Of a stretch of 64,000 nucleotides of DNA, positions 25,756-33,801 are shown piece after piece; the stretch's first letter is position 1, and every line of letters begins with the position of its first letter. The stretch is taken from positions 82,289 to 146,288 of the forward strand of contig CACJLN010000002.1 of assembly GCA_902594255.1 (NCBI GenBank), given 5' to 3'. The DNA is from an uncultured Pelagibacteraceae bacterium. Its GTDB lineage: Bacteria; Pseudomonadota; Alphaproteobacteria; Pelagibacterales; Pelagibacteraceae. The translations under genes were made by a program, and so were the position numbers. A model generated the notes under the pieces. The model saw only the letters and a program-made list of their open reading frames with translations, was not told where the DNA came from and searched no databases.

Positions 25756-26370
25756 ATGGCAGAAGAACCTGGTAAATTAGACATCTCTGATGAAATGATT
25801 GCCGAGAGGCGAGGTGGATCAGGTAAAATGCCAGCTGAAATGCCATCATGGATGGCTAAATCTATTATTAATATTGATAAATTCAGTAAGTGGATTGGTA
25901 GTATTGTTTGTTGGATATTGATGCCACTAATTTTTGCAATGACTTATGAAGTTCTTGCAAGAAAATTATTTTTAGCACCAACAATTTGGGCTTACGATAT
26001 AAGCCGTTTTCTTTATGGTGCATTGTTTATGCTGGGTGCAGGATATGCTCTTTCTAGAGGAGTTCATATAAGAGCAGATTTTTTATACAGAAACTTTAAA
26101 ATTAAAACACAAGGTCTTATTGATTTCTGGTTATATCTTTTATTTTATTTTCCAGGACTAATCGTTTTTCTTTATATGACCGTAGGTTTTGTTGAAGAGT
26201 CAATTAGAAGAGGCGAACGAGGGATGGACACTACTTGGATGCCATATATGTGGCCCATTAAAACATGTTTGTTACTTGGAATTATTTTTTTATTAATTCA
26301 AGGTTTTTCAGAATTACTAAAAAGTTATTGGGCAGCTAAAAAAGGCGAGTGGCCTGGAGAAACTAAATGA
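25756..26370 (+). CDS. TRAP transporter small permease (DctQ family)
   Basis: A 204-aa membrane protein with four main hydrophobic helices beginning near residues 47, 84, 125 and 172, the usual DctQ topology. The motif FLYGALFMLGAGYALSRGVH is the conserved element between helices 2 and 3, and a hydrophilic N-terminal extension of about 40 residues precedes helix 1. DctQ supports the large permease DctM. Its stop overlaps the dctM ATG by 4 bases (ATGA). The hairpin upstream suggests its transcription depends on read-through from dctP. Confidence 0.92.
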   Translation: MAEEPGKLDISDEMIAERRGGSGKMPAEMPSWMAKSIINIDKFSKWIGSIVCWILMPLIFAMTYEVLARKLFLAPTIWAYDISRFLYGALFMLGAGYALSRGVHIRADFLYRNFKIKTQGLIDFWLYLLFYFPGLIVFLYMTVGFVEESIRRGERGMDTTWMPYMWPIKTCLLLGIIFLLIQGFSELLKSYWAAKKGEWPGETK

Positions 26371-27701
26371 TAGCTGAATTTATAGATCCAGCAATCTTGG
26401 GCTTTATCTTAGTTGGAGTAATGTTATTTGCAATATTTATAGGGTTTCCCATTTCATTCACCTTAATATTTCTAGGTTTTGTATTTGGCTATCTTGGGTT
26501 TGGAAAATTAGTTTTTTATTTAATGACCCTTCAATTTTCAATGGTCATGACCGAACAAACTCTCGCCGCCGTCCCGCTTTTCGTTTTTATGGGTATTATG
26601 ATGGAACAAGCTGGATTGATGGAAAGGTTGTTTTCAGCATTTCAAATGATGCTAGCCAAAGTTAAGGGGTCTTTATATTACGCAGTTTTATTTGTTTCTG
26701 TAATATTTGCTGCAGCGACAGGAATTGTTGGTGCCTCTGTAACAATTCTTGGAATTATGGCGGCAAAATCTATGAATAGATCAGGGTATGATGTTAGACT
26801 TGCAGCTGGAACAATTACAGCTGGAGGAACTTTAGGAATATTAATTCCACCAAGTATTATGCTAGTTGTTATGGGGCCAATAATGGAAATTCCAGTAATT
26901 GATTTATTTGCTGCTGCAATCCTACCAGGAATTCTTCTTGCGAGCTTATACGCAGGTTACACAACAATTAGATGCATGATTAATCCTAAATTGGGACCAA
27001 TTATACCTGATGACATGAGAGCTGCGAGCATGAAAGATGTGTGGATTGAATTTTTTTTAGGTTTAGTTCCACCAGCGGCTTTAGTATTTGCAGCATTAGG
27101 AAGTATTCTATTTGGTTTTGCTACTCCAACTGAAGCTGCAGGATGTGGAGCTATGGGTGCACTACTTCTTTCATTAGCCTATAAAAAGTTGACTTTTACA
27201 AAGTTACAGGAAGCATTAGTCAAAACACTTGAAATAACTGCATTGATAATGGTTTTGGTTGCAGCTTCAAATTTTTTTGGTGCTGTTTTTGCAAGACTTG
27301 GAACACCAACTTTATTAACTGAATTTTTATTAGGTCTTGAAATGAATAAGTATCTAATTTTAGCGATGGTTATGGTAATGATATTTTTATTAGGATGGCC
27401 TTTAGAATGGGTACCTATAGTAATGATTATTGTGCCAATAATATTACCATTAATTGAGGCATTAGGTTTTAATTTAACTTGGTTTGCAATATTAGTGGCT
27501 GTCAATTTACAAACCGCCTGGTTATCTCCTCCAGTTGCTCTTTCAGCTTATTTTTTGAAAGGTGTTGTTCCTGAATGGGATCTTAAAGATATATATTATG
27601 GAATGATGCAATTTATGGTTCTACAAGTATTTGGTTTGATTTTAATTATCATTTTTCCAAAAATTGCACTTTGGTTGCCAACTCTCCTATATGGACAGTA
27701 G
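26367..27701 (+). CDS. TRAP transporter large permease (DctM family)
   Basis: A 444-aa permease with about twelve helices. Conserved DctM features are AAVPLFVFMGIMMEQAG (near 65), the Gly-rich ASVTILGIMAAKSMNRSGYD, GTLGILIPPSIMLVVMG (near 155-171), FGFATPTEAAGCGAMGALLL and the C-terminal LGWPLEWVPIVMIIVPI. DctM carries solute with Na+ after delivery by the DctP protein. Translation is coupled to dctQ. Substrate follows that of the binding protein, which is unknown. Confidence 0.94.
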   Translation: MIAEFIDPAILGFILVGVMLFAIFIGFPISFTLIFLGFVFGYLGFGKLVFYLMTLQFSMVMTEQTLAAVPLFVFMGIMMEQAGLMERLFSAFQMMLAKVKGSLYYAVLFVSVIFAAATGIVGASVTILGIMAAKSMNRSGYDVRLAAGTITAGGTLGILIPPSIMLVVMGPIMEIPVIDLFAAAILPGILLASLYAGYTTIRCMINPKLGPIIPDDMRAASMKDVWIEFFLGLVPPAALVFAALGSILFGFATPTEAAGCGAMGALLLSLAYKKLTFTKLQEALVKTLEITALIMVLVAASNFFGAVFARLGTPTLLTEFLLGLEMNKYLILAMVMVMIFLLGWPLEWVPIVMIIVPIILPLIEALGFNLTWFAILVAVNLQTAWLSPPVALSAYFLKGVVPEWDLKDIYYGMMQFMVLQVFGLILIIIFPKIALWLPTLLYGQ

Positions 27702-27726
27702 AATAATAAAGTTTTATATTGTCTAA

Positions 27727-29187
27727 GTGAGTCAACTTAAAAATTCAAATAAATCACTCATTAATTGGGACTTAGTCACTGTCAATCCAAATAATAAAAA
27801 CTGGGATTGGAAAGACTTATTTTATTTTTGGGGTGTCAATATTCAAAGTGTCATTGGTTTTTCCTTAATTGCCTCTTTATATGTTGTCTATGATTTAAAC
27901 ACTTTTATCGTTTTTTTTGGAACTCTAATAGGTTCATTATTAGTTTATTTTTTTTCAAACTTAATTGGTGAACCTTCACAAAAGTTTGGATTACCTTTTG
28001 TAGTTTTATTGAGATCTTCTTTAGGTGTAAAAGGTGCAAAATATTTTGGTTTGATAAGAACTTTAGTTGGTATTTTTATGTTTGGAATACAAACATATTT
28101 TTTGTCAAAAGCATTTGTTTATTTGATACGAATATTAATTTTTTCAATTGATCCATCGTTGCTTGATCAAGAAGTCTTTTTATTATTTTTTTTAGGTCTA
28201 AATATAATTGATTGGATTTCAATTACACTGTCAATTCTTGTTCAAGTATCTTTGTTTAGTGTTGGAATGGTATTTAATAGAAAAATTATGAAATTTTCAG
28301 CAATAACTGTTTACATCGGAATTTTTATGTTTTTTTTGATTGTTCTGTTAAATGACGTAAAAATTTCTTCTCAAGCATTTTTACAATCAGTAAATTATTA
28401 TAATTTTTTTGATCAAAAAAACTTTATACCTCTATTAACTGTTGCTGGCACTGTTTTTGCTTATTTCTCAATAATTATTTTGAGTTATGGAGATTTTTCC
28501 CGTCATGTAAAAAATAAGAGTGAGTTAAAAAAAGGAAATCTGAGCTTAATACTTAATTTGGTTGTTTTTTCTTTTATGGCTTTATTTATTGTTAGTGGTG
28601 CTGATGCTTTAATAAAACAAGATGCACAAAATTTATCAAGAATTCTTACTAACCCAACTGACATAATAGGTAAAATGAACAATCTTTTAGTTACAATTTT
28701 AGTACTGATTTTTATTATTATCGCATCTGCATCGACAAACTTGATCGCAAATTTTATACCATCGCAATATACATTAATAAATTTTATTCCTTCATCAATA
28801 TCGTTAAAAGGTGCAAGCTATACAATTGGATTTTTTGGGTTTTTCCTTGGAGTCTTCTGGTTAACTTTTTTAAGTCAAATTGGAATTTTATCAATAATAG
28901 ATACCTTAGGAGCTTTTTTTGGTCCATTATTTGGACTGATGATTTGTGATTATTATTTTATCAAAAAAAATAAACTTAATAATAAAGATATTTATTCACT
29001 AGATAAAAACGGGATTTATTACTATTCAGGTGGATGGCATTTAAAGGCAGTTTATTCGTTAATTTTAGGTTTTATTTTTGCAGCATCTACAATTTGGAAT
29101 TCTAATTTAATGTTTTTACAATCATATTCATGGATTATGGGAGCATTTATTGCGGCCATTGTGTATTATTTGCTTGCAAAAGATTAA
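27727..29187 (+). CDS. NCS1 family permease (nucleobase/allantoin/hydantoin type)
   Basis: A 486-aa transporter with about twelve helices. The N-terminal signature NPNNKNWDWKDLFYFWGVNI is the NCS1 entry motif near helix 1, and helix 6-8 region YGDFSRHVKN matches the substrate-proximal 'DFSRY' motif of the family. NCS1 carriers import cytosine, uracil, allantoin, hydantoins, thiamine precursors or pyridoxine. The start is GTG at 27727; the first Met codons in the frame lie too deep in the protein. It is 25 bases after dctM and 9 bases before an SDR gene. Substrate cannot be told from sequence alone. Confidence 0.87.
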   Translation: MSQLKNSNKSLINWDLVTVNPNNKNWDWKDLFYFWGVNIQSVIGFSLIASLYVVYDLNTFIVFFGTLIGSLLVYFFSNLIGEPSQKFGLPFVVLLRSSLGVKGAKYFGLIRTLVGIFMFGIQTYFLSKAFVYLIRILIFSIDPSLLDQEVFLLFFLGLNIIDWISITLSILVQVSLFSVGMVFNRKIMKFSAITVYIGIFMFFLIVLLNDVKISSQAFLQSVNYYNFFDQKNFIPLLTVAGTVFAYFSIIILSYGDFSRHVKNKSELKKGNLSLILNLVVFSFMALFIVSGADALIKQDAQNLSRILTNPTDIIGKMNNLLVTILVLIFIIIASASTNLIANFIPSQYTLINFIPSSISLKGASYTIGFFGFFLGVFWLTFLSQIGILSIIDTLGAFFGPLFGLMICDYYFIKKNKLNNKDIYSLDKNGIYYYSGGWHLKAVYSLILGFIFAASTIWNSNLMFLQSYSWIMGAFIAAIVYYLLAKD

Positions 29188-29196
29188 TTTAATTCA

Positions 29197-29949
29197 ATGA
29201 AAAAAAATCAATATAATTTTGAAAACAGAACTGCTCTTGTTACCGGAGGAGCACAAGGTTTTGGTCTTGATATTACCAAAAGATTCTTAGACTCGGGTGC
29301 TAAAGTAGTTATATGGGATATTGACGACAAAGTATTAGATAAAACAAAAAAAGATGTTAACAATGTTAATTTGATTTCAGATATTGTTGATGTTTCAGTT
29401 TATAAAGATGTTGAAAAAGCTGCCTCAAAAATTTTAAGTAATTCAAATATAGATATACTAATTAATAACGCTGGCATTACTGGACCAACAGCTCCGTTGT
29501 GGAAATATGACGTAGAAACATGGAATAAGATTATAGAAATTAATTTATTTGGAACCTTTAATTGTTGCAGAGCGATAGTGCCTAATATGATTGAAAACAA
29601 TTATGGAAGGATTGTCAATGTAGCCTCTGTTGCTGGAAAAGATGGAAATGCTAATGCGAGTGCTTATAGTGCAGGAAAAGCTGGAGCTATTGGACTTACA
29701 AAATCCTTAGGAAAGGAGCTTGCTGATAAAAATATTGCAGTAAATGCAGTGACGCCAGCTGGAGCCAAAACTCGAATTCTAGATCAAATGAGTAAAGAGC
29801 ATGTGCAAAGGATGCTTTCCAAGGTTCCAAGAGGAAGATTTTTAGAAGTTGAAGAATTTACATCGTTAATTTGTTGGCTTTCATCAGAGGAAAATACCTT
29901 TTCAACTGCTGCAGTGTTTGATATCAGTGGTGGTCGTTCAACGTATTAA
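29197..29949 (+). CDS. Short-chain dehydrogenase/reductase (FabG-like)
   Basis: A 250-aa classical SDR with TGGAQGFG at residues 16-23, NNAGITG near 90, IVNVASVAG with the catalytic Ser, and AYSAGKAG with Tyr/Lys. An Asp after beta-2 (VVIWDIDDK) suggests NAD(H) preference. The C-terminus has the FDISGGRSTY form of the usual 'V.GG' tail. It follows the NCS1 permease by 9 bases, so the two may share a catabolic route, but neither substrate is known. Its last 4 bases overlap a short minus-strand ORF. Confidence 0.87.
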   Translation: MKKNQYNFENRTALVTGGAQGFGLDITKRFLDSGAKVVIWDIDDKVLDKTKKDVNNVNLISDIVDVSVYKDVEKAASKILSNSNIDILINNAGITGPTAPLWKYDVETWNKIIEINLFGTFNCCRAIVPNMIENNYGRIVNVASVAGKDGNANASAYSAGKAGAIGLTKSLGKELADKNIAVNAVTPAGAKTRILDQMSKEHVQRMLSKVPRGRFLEVEEFTSLICWLSSEENTFSTAAVFDISGGRSTY

Positions 29950-30083
29950 CTTTGGTATTTTAACTCAATTACCTTTACACTATTTAACTTTGCTCTACTA
30001 AATTTGAGATCTTTTGACATAACTGGCGCAAAAATCATTATTGACCAGTAAATAAGTAATAAAAATATCGAAATTGTCTTCAT
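29946..30083 (-). CDS. Small secreted or membrane protein, 45 aa, unknown
   Basis: A short minus-strand ORF from ATG 30083 to TAA 29946. The protein starts MKTISIFLLLIYWSIMIFAP, a typical signal peptide or signal anchor, followed by VMSKDLKFSRAKLNSVKVIE, which is hydrophilic. It converges on the SDR with a 4-base overlap and is divergent from the DUF3047 gene. I do not recognise it. The membrane-directed N-terminus and its fit to the gap favour a real gene, yet a chance ORF remains possible at this size. Confidence 0.45.
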   Translation of the reverse strand: MKTISIFLLLIYWSIMIFAPVMSKDLKFSRAKLNSVKVIELKYQS

Positions 30084-30157
30084 ATTTTAGATATAGAACT
30101 AAATGTTGAATTTTGAATGTTTAAATTTTGTCAAAATAATGTATTAACAATTTTTTT

Positions 30158-30808
30158 ATGAAATTTTTTACACAAACTTTTGTCATCTCAATTTTTGTAA
30201 TTAATTTTTCTTTTGCGTCTGAAATAAAAGTCTTTAATTTTACAGAAACCGAACTCTCACAATTACAAGTTAGAAAAGTAAGAGGTGCTGATAATAAAAC
30301 AATTTATTCTGTTGGAAAAAATGAAAATGGAAATTTTTTGAAATCAGAGGCTAATAACGCAGCATCTGGTCTTGGTAAGGAGATAATCATTGATCTCAAT
30401 AAAACTCCCTTTATTAACATTACTTGGAAAATTGAACAGGATTTAAATGGAATTAAAGAAAATTCAAAAAAAGGACATGATTTTGCAGCTAGAGTTTTTG
30501 TCATTAAAAAGACAGGCGCTACACCTCTATCCAATAGAGCTATAAATTACGTTTTTTCTAGTAATAATGATGTCGGGTTAAATTGGCCTAGTCCCTACAC
30601 AAAAAAATCAATTGATAACGTGTTGGCAAGTACAAAAAAAAATATGAATGAATGGGTAACTGTTAAGGCTAATGTAAAAGAGGATTTTAAAAGATTTCAT
30701 AACCTAGATGTAAAAGAATTGGACGGAGTTGCTATAATGTCTGATACCGATAACTCAAAAATGAAATCAATTGCATACTTCCAAAATATTTATTTTTCTG
30801 AAAAATAA
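30158..30808 (+). CDS. DUF3047 domain protein, probably secreted
   Basis: A 216-aa protein with an N-terminal signal peptide (about residues 1-20, ending SFASE). The body matches DUF3047: a jelly-roll-like beta protein with INITWKIEQDL, KGHDFAARVFVIK (near 105-117) and the C-terminal LDGVAIMSDTDNSK that is diagnostic for the family. Function is not established; a periplasmic carbohydrate- or ligand-binding role has been suggested by fold only. It appears to be transcribed alone, with a 46-aa minus-strand ORF starting to converge 1 base after its stop. Confidence 0.87.
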   Translation: MKFFTQTFVISIFVINFSFASEIKVFNFTETELSQLQVRKVRGADNKTIYSVGKNENGNFLKSEANNAASGLGKEIIIDLNKTPFINITWKIEQDLNGIKENSKKGHDFAARVFVIKKTGATPLSNRAINYVFSSNNDVGLNWPSPYTKKSIDNVLASTKKNMNEWVTVKANVKEDFKRFHNLDVKELDGVAIMSDTDNSKMKSIAYFQNIYFSEK

Positions 30809-30949
30809 TTAAAATTTTAGGTACTTTTTTAACCAGAGATTAAATAAAGATAAAATAACTGCAACGATAACATCTTCTAAAGGACTTGCTTGTGGGTAAC
30901 CAAAATTCCAAGCTACTACCATTACTAGCCAAATCACAAAAATATTCAT
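30809..30949 (-). CDS. Small two-helix membrane protein, 46 aa, unknown
   Basis: A short minus-strand ORF from ATG 30949 to TAA 30809. It encodes MNIFVIWLVMVVAWNFGYPQ then ASPLEDVIVAVILSLFNLWL and a basic KKYLKF end. Two hydrophobic helices flank a loop with Pro, Ser and the acidic pair Glu-Asp. It begins 57 bases from the divergent ybgC start and ends 1 base from the DUF3047 stop, so it fills the gap exactly. The regular helix-loop-helix composition is more protein-like than a random A+T ORF. Family unknown. Confidence 0.5.
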   Translation of the reverse strand: MNIFVIWLVMVVAWNFGYPQASPLEDVIVAVILSLFNLWLKKYLKF

Positions 30950-31006
30950 TTTAAATCTTATATCTTAGATTGTATGAAATATAAAATTCTTTGATATAAT
31001 CTAAAA

Positions 31007-31429
31007 ATGCACGACAATTTCTTTCACAAATTAAAAGTATACTATGAAGATACAGATTCAGGAGGGGTAGTTTATTATGCAAATTATTTAAAGTTTCTTG
31101 AGCGAGCAAGGACAGAGGCTTTGTATTCAATTGGTTATAGTAATAAAAAAGTAAAAGAGGATTTTGAGTCATTAATTATTGTTAAATCTTGTAACATAGA
31201 ATACAAAAAGTCTGCTTATCTGGAAGATGAATTAACAATTAGATCTTTTGTAAAATCTATTACTAAAACATCTTTTTCAATGAATCAAATTATTACAAGA
31301 GGTGATGATAAAATTGTAGATGCACATATTCAACTGGTATTTGTAGATAAAAAAGGCAAACCAAAAAAAATACCAGAAGAAATCTATTCAAAATTTAAAC
31401 CATATTTTTGTGATACAATTAAAAGTTAG
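31007..31429 (+). CDS. ybgC: YbgC-family acyl-CoA thioesterase (hotdog fold)
   Basis: A 140-aa hotdog thioesterase. The N-terminal catalytic motif YYEDTDSGGVVYYANYLKFLERARTE holds the conserved Asp in 'DTDxxGxVY' (residue about 15). YbgC proteins hydrolyse short-chain or hydroxybenzoyl-type acyl-CoA and are usually linked to the tol-pal cluster; here no tol genes are adjacent. Its 3' end overlaps the convergent uracil-DNA glycosylase gene by 11 bases. 4-hydroxybenzoyl-CoA thioesterase-like activity is an alternative. Confidence 0.9.
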   Translation: MHDNFFHKLKVYYEDTDSGGVVYYANYLKFLERARTEALYSIGYSNKKVKEDFESLIIVKSCNIEYKKSAYLEDELTIRSFVKSITKTSFSMNQIITRGDDKIVDAHIQLVFVDKKGKPKKIPEEIYSKFKPYFCDTIKS

Positions 31430-32099
31430 CAAGTTTTTTTGCCTTTACGAATAAATTTACCATCATTGTGGTTGAAATTAATTTTGTGTTAACATTTCTT
31501 GGGCTTGGGTGGTAACTCGATAATATTATTAATCCATTTGGTAATAGTTGTTTTTTGCCGTGTTTAAAAATGAATTTTTCTTTGATATTAAATTTTTGTT
31601 TATATAATTTTATACAATTATCAAAAGCTACTTTACCTAATGTGACTATCACTTTAAGTTTTTTTAAGGATAAAATTTCTTGATCAAAGAAATTAGAACA
31701 GTTTGTTATCTCTTTACTCAATGGTTTATCTTGAGGAGGAACACATTTAAGAATATTGGTAATATAGGTAGATTTTAAATTTAAGTTATCATTTAAATGT
31801 TTTGAGAATGGTAAATTAGAAATTCCTGCTTGAAATAAACATTTAAATAAAAAATCACCAGATTTATCCCCTGTAAAAGCTCTACCAGTTCTTGTTCCGC
31901 CATGAGCTGCTGGTGCTAAACCTATGATTGCTAATTTTGAATTTATATTTCCAAAACCTGGCACAGGTTTTCCCCAGTAAATTTCATCCCTATTTTGTTT
32001 TCTTTTATCATTACTTACTTTATTTACAAATTTTACTAATCTTGGACATTTCTTACAATTAATTATTGTTTTATTTAAATTGCTTAATTTAATATCCAT
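31419..32099 (-). CDS. Uracil-DNA glycosylase, family 5 (UDGb-like)
   Basis: A 226-aa DNA repair glycosylase. Motif A reads IIGLAPAAHGGTRTGRAFTGD, where the Ala-rich 'GLAPAAHGG' without the usual catalytic Asp or Asn is diagnostic for family 5 (UDGb) enzymes. Motif B is LSSYHPSPRNVNT near the C-terminus. Four cysteines (NCKKC near residue 14-18, one in LKCVPP and one in TNCSNF) fit the [4Fe-4S] cluster of families 4 and 5. The start is 3 bases from the divergent phosphatase gene, so both probably use one very compact promoter region. Confidence 0.88.
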   Translation of the reverse strand: MDIKLSNLNKTIINCKKCPRLVKFVNKVSNDKRKQNRDEIYWGKPVPGFGNINSKLAIIGLAPAAHGGTRTGRAFTGDKSGDFLFKCLFQAGISNLPFSKHLNDNLNLKSTYITNILKCVPPQDKPLSKEITNCSNFFDQEILSLKKLKVIVTLGKVAFDNCIKLYKQKFNIKEKFIFKHGKKQLLPNGLIILSSYHPSPRNVNTKLISTTMMVNLFVKAKKLANF

Positions 32100-32102
32100 A
32101 AA

Positions 32103-32660
32103 ATGAAATTTATAAAAATTTTTATATTTATATTTATATCCTTAACTAGTTCTGTTAAAGCAGATTTAGATAAAAATTTAGTTAGTGAACTTGAAGATGG
32201 TGGAAAATTAATATTTATAAGACACGCATATGCACCTGGAGGTGGTGATCCAAATAATTTCAATTTAAACGATTGTTCAACTCAAAGAAATTTAAGTAAT
32301 GAAGGTAAAAATCAAGCTAAAAATATTGGAGAATTTTTTAAAAAGAATAAAATCAAAATAGATAAAGTAATCTCAAGTGAATGGTGTAGGTGCAAAGATA
32401 CTTCTAGCTTAGCTTTTGGAAGTTTTGAGACCAAAAATTTCTTGAATTCATTTTATAGTTCAAAGTTTGCTAAAAACAAAAAATCCCAAATGTTAGGTTT
32501 GAGGAAGTATATTAAAAACTTTAAAAGTAAAAAAAATTTAGTATTAGTTACTCATTATGTTGTAATTTCTGAGGCTTTGAATTATGCACCATCATCTGGA
32601 GAAATTATTATTTCTGATAAAAAATTTAATATAATAGGAACTTTTAAAACAAATTATTAA
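32103..32660 (+). CDS. Histidine phosphatase family protein, exported
   Basis: A 185-aa protein with a signal peptide (about residues 1-21, KIFIFIFISLTSSVKA) and a histidine phosphatase core. The phosphohistidine motif is FIRHAYAPGGGDP (RHA in place of the usual RHG, near residues 38-50) and the second catalytic His is in LVTHYVVISEAL. Two Cys in SEWCRCKD lie in the middle. Substrate is unknown; periplasmic members dephosphorylate sugars or lipid-linked phosphates. It begins 3 bases from the UDG start on the opposite strand. Confidence 0.85.
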   Translation: MKFIKIFIFIFISLTSSVKADLDKNLVSELEDGGKLIFIRHAYAPGGGDPNNFNLNDCSTQRNLSNEGKNQAKNIGEFFKKNKIKIDKVISSEWCRCKDTSSLAFGSFETKNFLNSFYSSKFAKNKKSQMLGLRKYIKNFKSKKNLVLVTHYVVISEALNYAPSSGEIIISDKKFNIIGTFKTNY

Positions 32661-32666
32661 AATATT

Positions 32667-32792
32667 ATGTCATCTAAACGAGCAATGAAACAAGCCCAAA
32701 AGCAGGCCTATGCTAAACATAGGAGCAATATTACAAATAATCGTTTCAATTCAAGAAGAAGAAACATTAATAAGAATAAAAAAAAAAATTAA
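32667..32792 (+). CDS. Small basic protein, 41 aa, unknown
   Basis: A short ORF follows the phosphatase stop by 6 bases, from ATG 32667 to TAA 32792. The protein begins MSSKRAMKQAQKQAYAKHRS and continues NITNNRFNSRRRNINKNKKK, with about 18 basic residues and no acidic ones. The N-terminal half looks helical. Its composition is like small nucleic-acid- or ribosome-binding proteins. The last 4 bases overlap the end of the convergent 140-aa gene. No Shine-Dalgarno sequence is evident, so the call is tentative. Confidence 0.5.
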   Translation: MSSKRAMKQAQKQAYAKHRSNITNNRFNSRRRNINKNKKKN

Positions 32793-33211
32793 CTTTCTTT
32801 TTCAAATTTTTCTATTTTTTTACACGTAGAAATTTTTGATAAGCCTTCCTCATTGTTTAGAACTGACTTCATAAAAATTTCTGATTTACCTTTTTCAATT
32901 AAAATTTGAGTGTAAAATTGAGGGTAACCATGTTTGAGAGTTAATATCTTTCCATCTTCTTCATATATATTAGTAATGTAAGTATTAGCTTTTTTTACGC
33001 TTAAATCTGTTCTTTTATGTTTTTTAAAGGTTTGTTCTTTGTAAACATAATTTCTAGTCATTGTTAATTCATCAAGATTAATTACATACTCATTTTTTAA
33101 AAATTCATCTTGCTTATCATCACACTTACTCATAATAATTATTTCTGACTCTAGTTGTTGTATTGGGAAAGAAATAAAGAGAAAAAATATTAAAAAATTA
33201 ATTTTTTTCAT
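32789..33211 (-). CDS. Unknown exported protein, 140 aa
   Basis: I do not recognise this protein. I chose ATG 33211 (MKKINFLIFFLFISFPIQQL) over an in-frame ATG at 33223, because it overlaps the upstream gene stop by 14 bases and begins a regular signal peptide. After the signal comes a beta-rich domain with two cysteines, one early (IIIMSKCDDK) and one late (KISTCKKIEK), which could form a disulfide in the periplasm. The pattern of alternating hydrophobic residues (YVINLDELTMTRNYVYKE) suggests a small beta sandwich. It ends overlapping the basic 41-aa ORF by 4 bases. Confidence 0.7.
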   Translation of the reverse strand: MKKINFLIFFLFISFPIQQLESEIIIMSKCDDKQDEFLKNEYVINLDELTMTRNYVYKEQTFKKHKRTDLSVKKANTYITNIYEEDGKILTLKHGYPQFYTQILIEKGKSEIFMKSVLNNEEGLSKISTCKKIEKFEKES

Positions 33212-33371
33212 GTTTCTCAGCAAAAAATAAGCCTATTAAAAGCAAAGCCGTCCAACCGAGACCTAAAAGTCCTTTAAAAACACTTGTATCTGCGCTCCAA
33301 ATTTTAAGAAACAATGCTCCAAAGATAAGTCCTAAAATGTATATGATTATTACTATTGAAGTTTTACTCAT
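33198..33371 (-). CDS. Small two-helix membrane protein, 57 aa, unknown
   Basis: A short minus-strand gene from ATG 33371 to TAA 33198. It encodes MSKTSIVIIIYILGLIFGAL with a first helix, then FLKIWSADTSVFKGLLGLGW and a second helix (TALLLIGLFFAEK). The layout is helix, short polar loop, helix, charged C-terminus. It overlaps the DUF1289 gene by 8 bases upstream and the exported 140-aa gene by 14 bases downstream, so the three are probably a coupled operon. No family recognised, but the double overlap makes it a credible gene. Confidence 0.65.
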   Translation of the reverse strand: MSKTSIVIIIYILGLIFGALFLKIWSADTSVFKGLLGLGWTALLLIGLFFAEKHEKN

Positions 33372-33615
33372 TTTTTAAATTTTTTTTAAATAAAGAAATA
33401 CCATTTTCAATTTTATATGTATAGGACTCTTCAAAACTTTTTAATTGCCACCCAGATAGTCTTTTTTTAATAATATCCAAGTTTTCTTTTTTCCATTGAT
33501 CTGATGTTTCTTCAAGTTTCCAAATTTTTTTTTCGTCATTAGTTCTTCCACAACCATAACAATATCCTGATTTTGGATCTGTTTTACAAATACTTATACA
33601 TGGAGAAACAATCAT
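33364..33615 (-). CDS. DUF1289 domain protein
   Basis: The chosen start at 33615 gives an 83-aa protein beginning MIVSPCISICKTDPKSGYCY, directly with the DUF1289 motif. An in-frame ATG at 33678 would add 21 hydrophobic residues that do not belong to the family and would run close to tRNA-Leu. The four cysteines in SPCISICKxDPxxGYCYGCGR are conserved and probably bind zinc or an Fe-S cluster. DUF1289 proteins are small proteobacterial proteins with no firm function. It heads the three-gene minus set that continues with the 57-aa and 140-aa genes. Confidence 0.85.
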   Translation of the reverse strand: MIVSPCISICKTDPKSGYCYGCGRTNDEKKIWKLEETSDQWKKENLDIIKKRLSGWQLKSFEESYTYKIENGISLFKKNLKNE

Positions 33616-33703
33616 GTTAACATTATAGAGGAAATTTATTATAATTAACAATAATTCTCGTTGGACAAATAGTTTCAATACTATATAAAACCACTAAATT
33701 TGT

Positions 33704-33788
33704 GGGGCGATGGCGGAATTGGTAGACGCGTTGGTCTTAGGAACCAATAGAGCAATCTGTGAAGGTTCGAGTCCTTTTCGCCCTACCA
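33704..33788 (+). tRNA. tRNA-Leu (anticodon TAG)
   Basis: An 85-base cloverleaf with acceptor GGGGCGA pairing with TCGCCCT (first pair G-T), discriminator A and encoded CCA. The anticodon stem TTGGT/ACCAA encloses the loop CTTAGGA, giving anticodon TAG. The D-loop has GGTAGAC and the T-arm GGTTCGAGTCC. The extra-long variable arm (TAGAGCAATCTGT) marks a class II tRNA, as expected for leucine. It lies just before tig. Confidence 0.96.
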
Positions 33789-33801
33789 CTTAGTAAAATT
33801 T

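Noticed and set aside
33616..33678. Longer N-terminus for the DUF1289 protein
   Set aside because: The added 21 residues are A+T-derived hydrophobic sequence not found in the family; the inner ATG starts right at the conserved motif.
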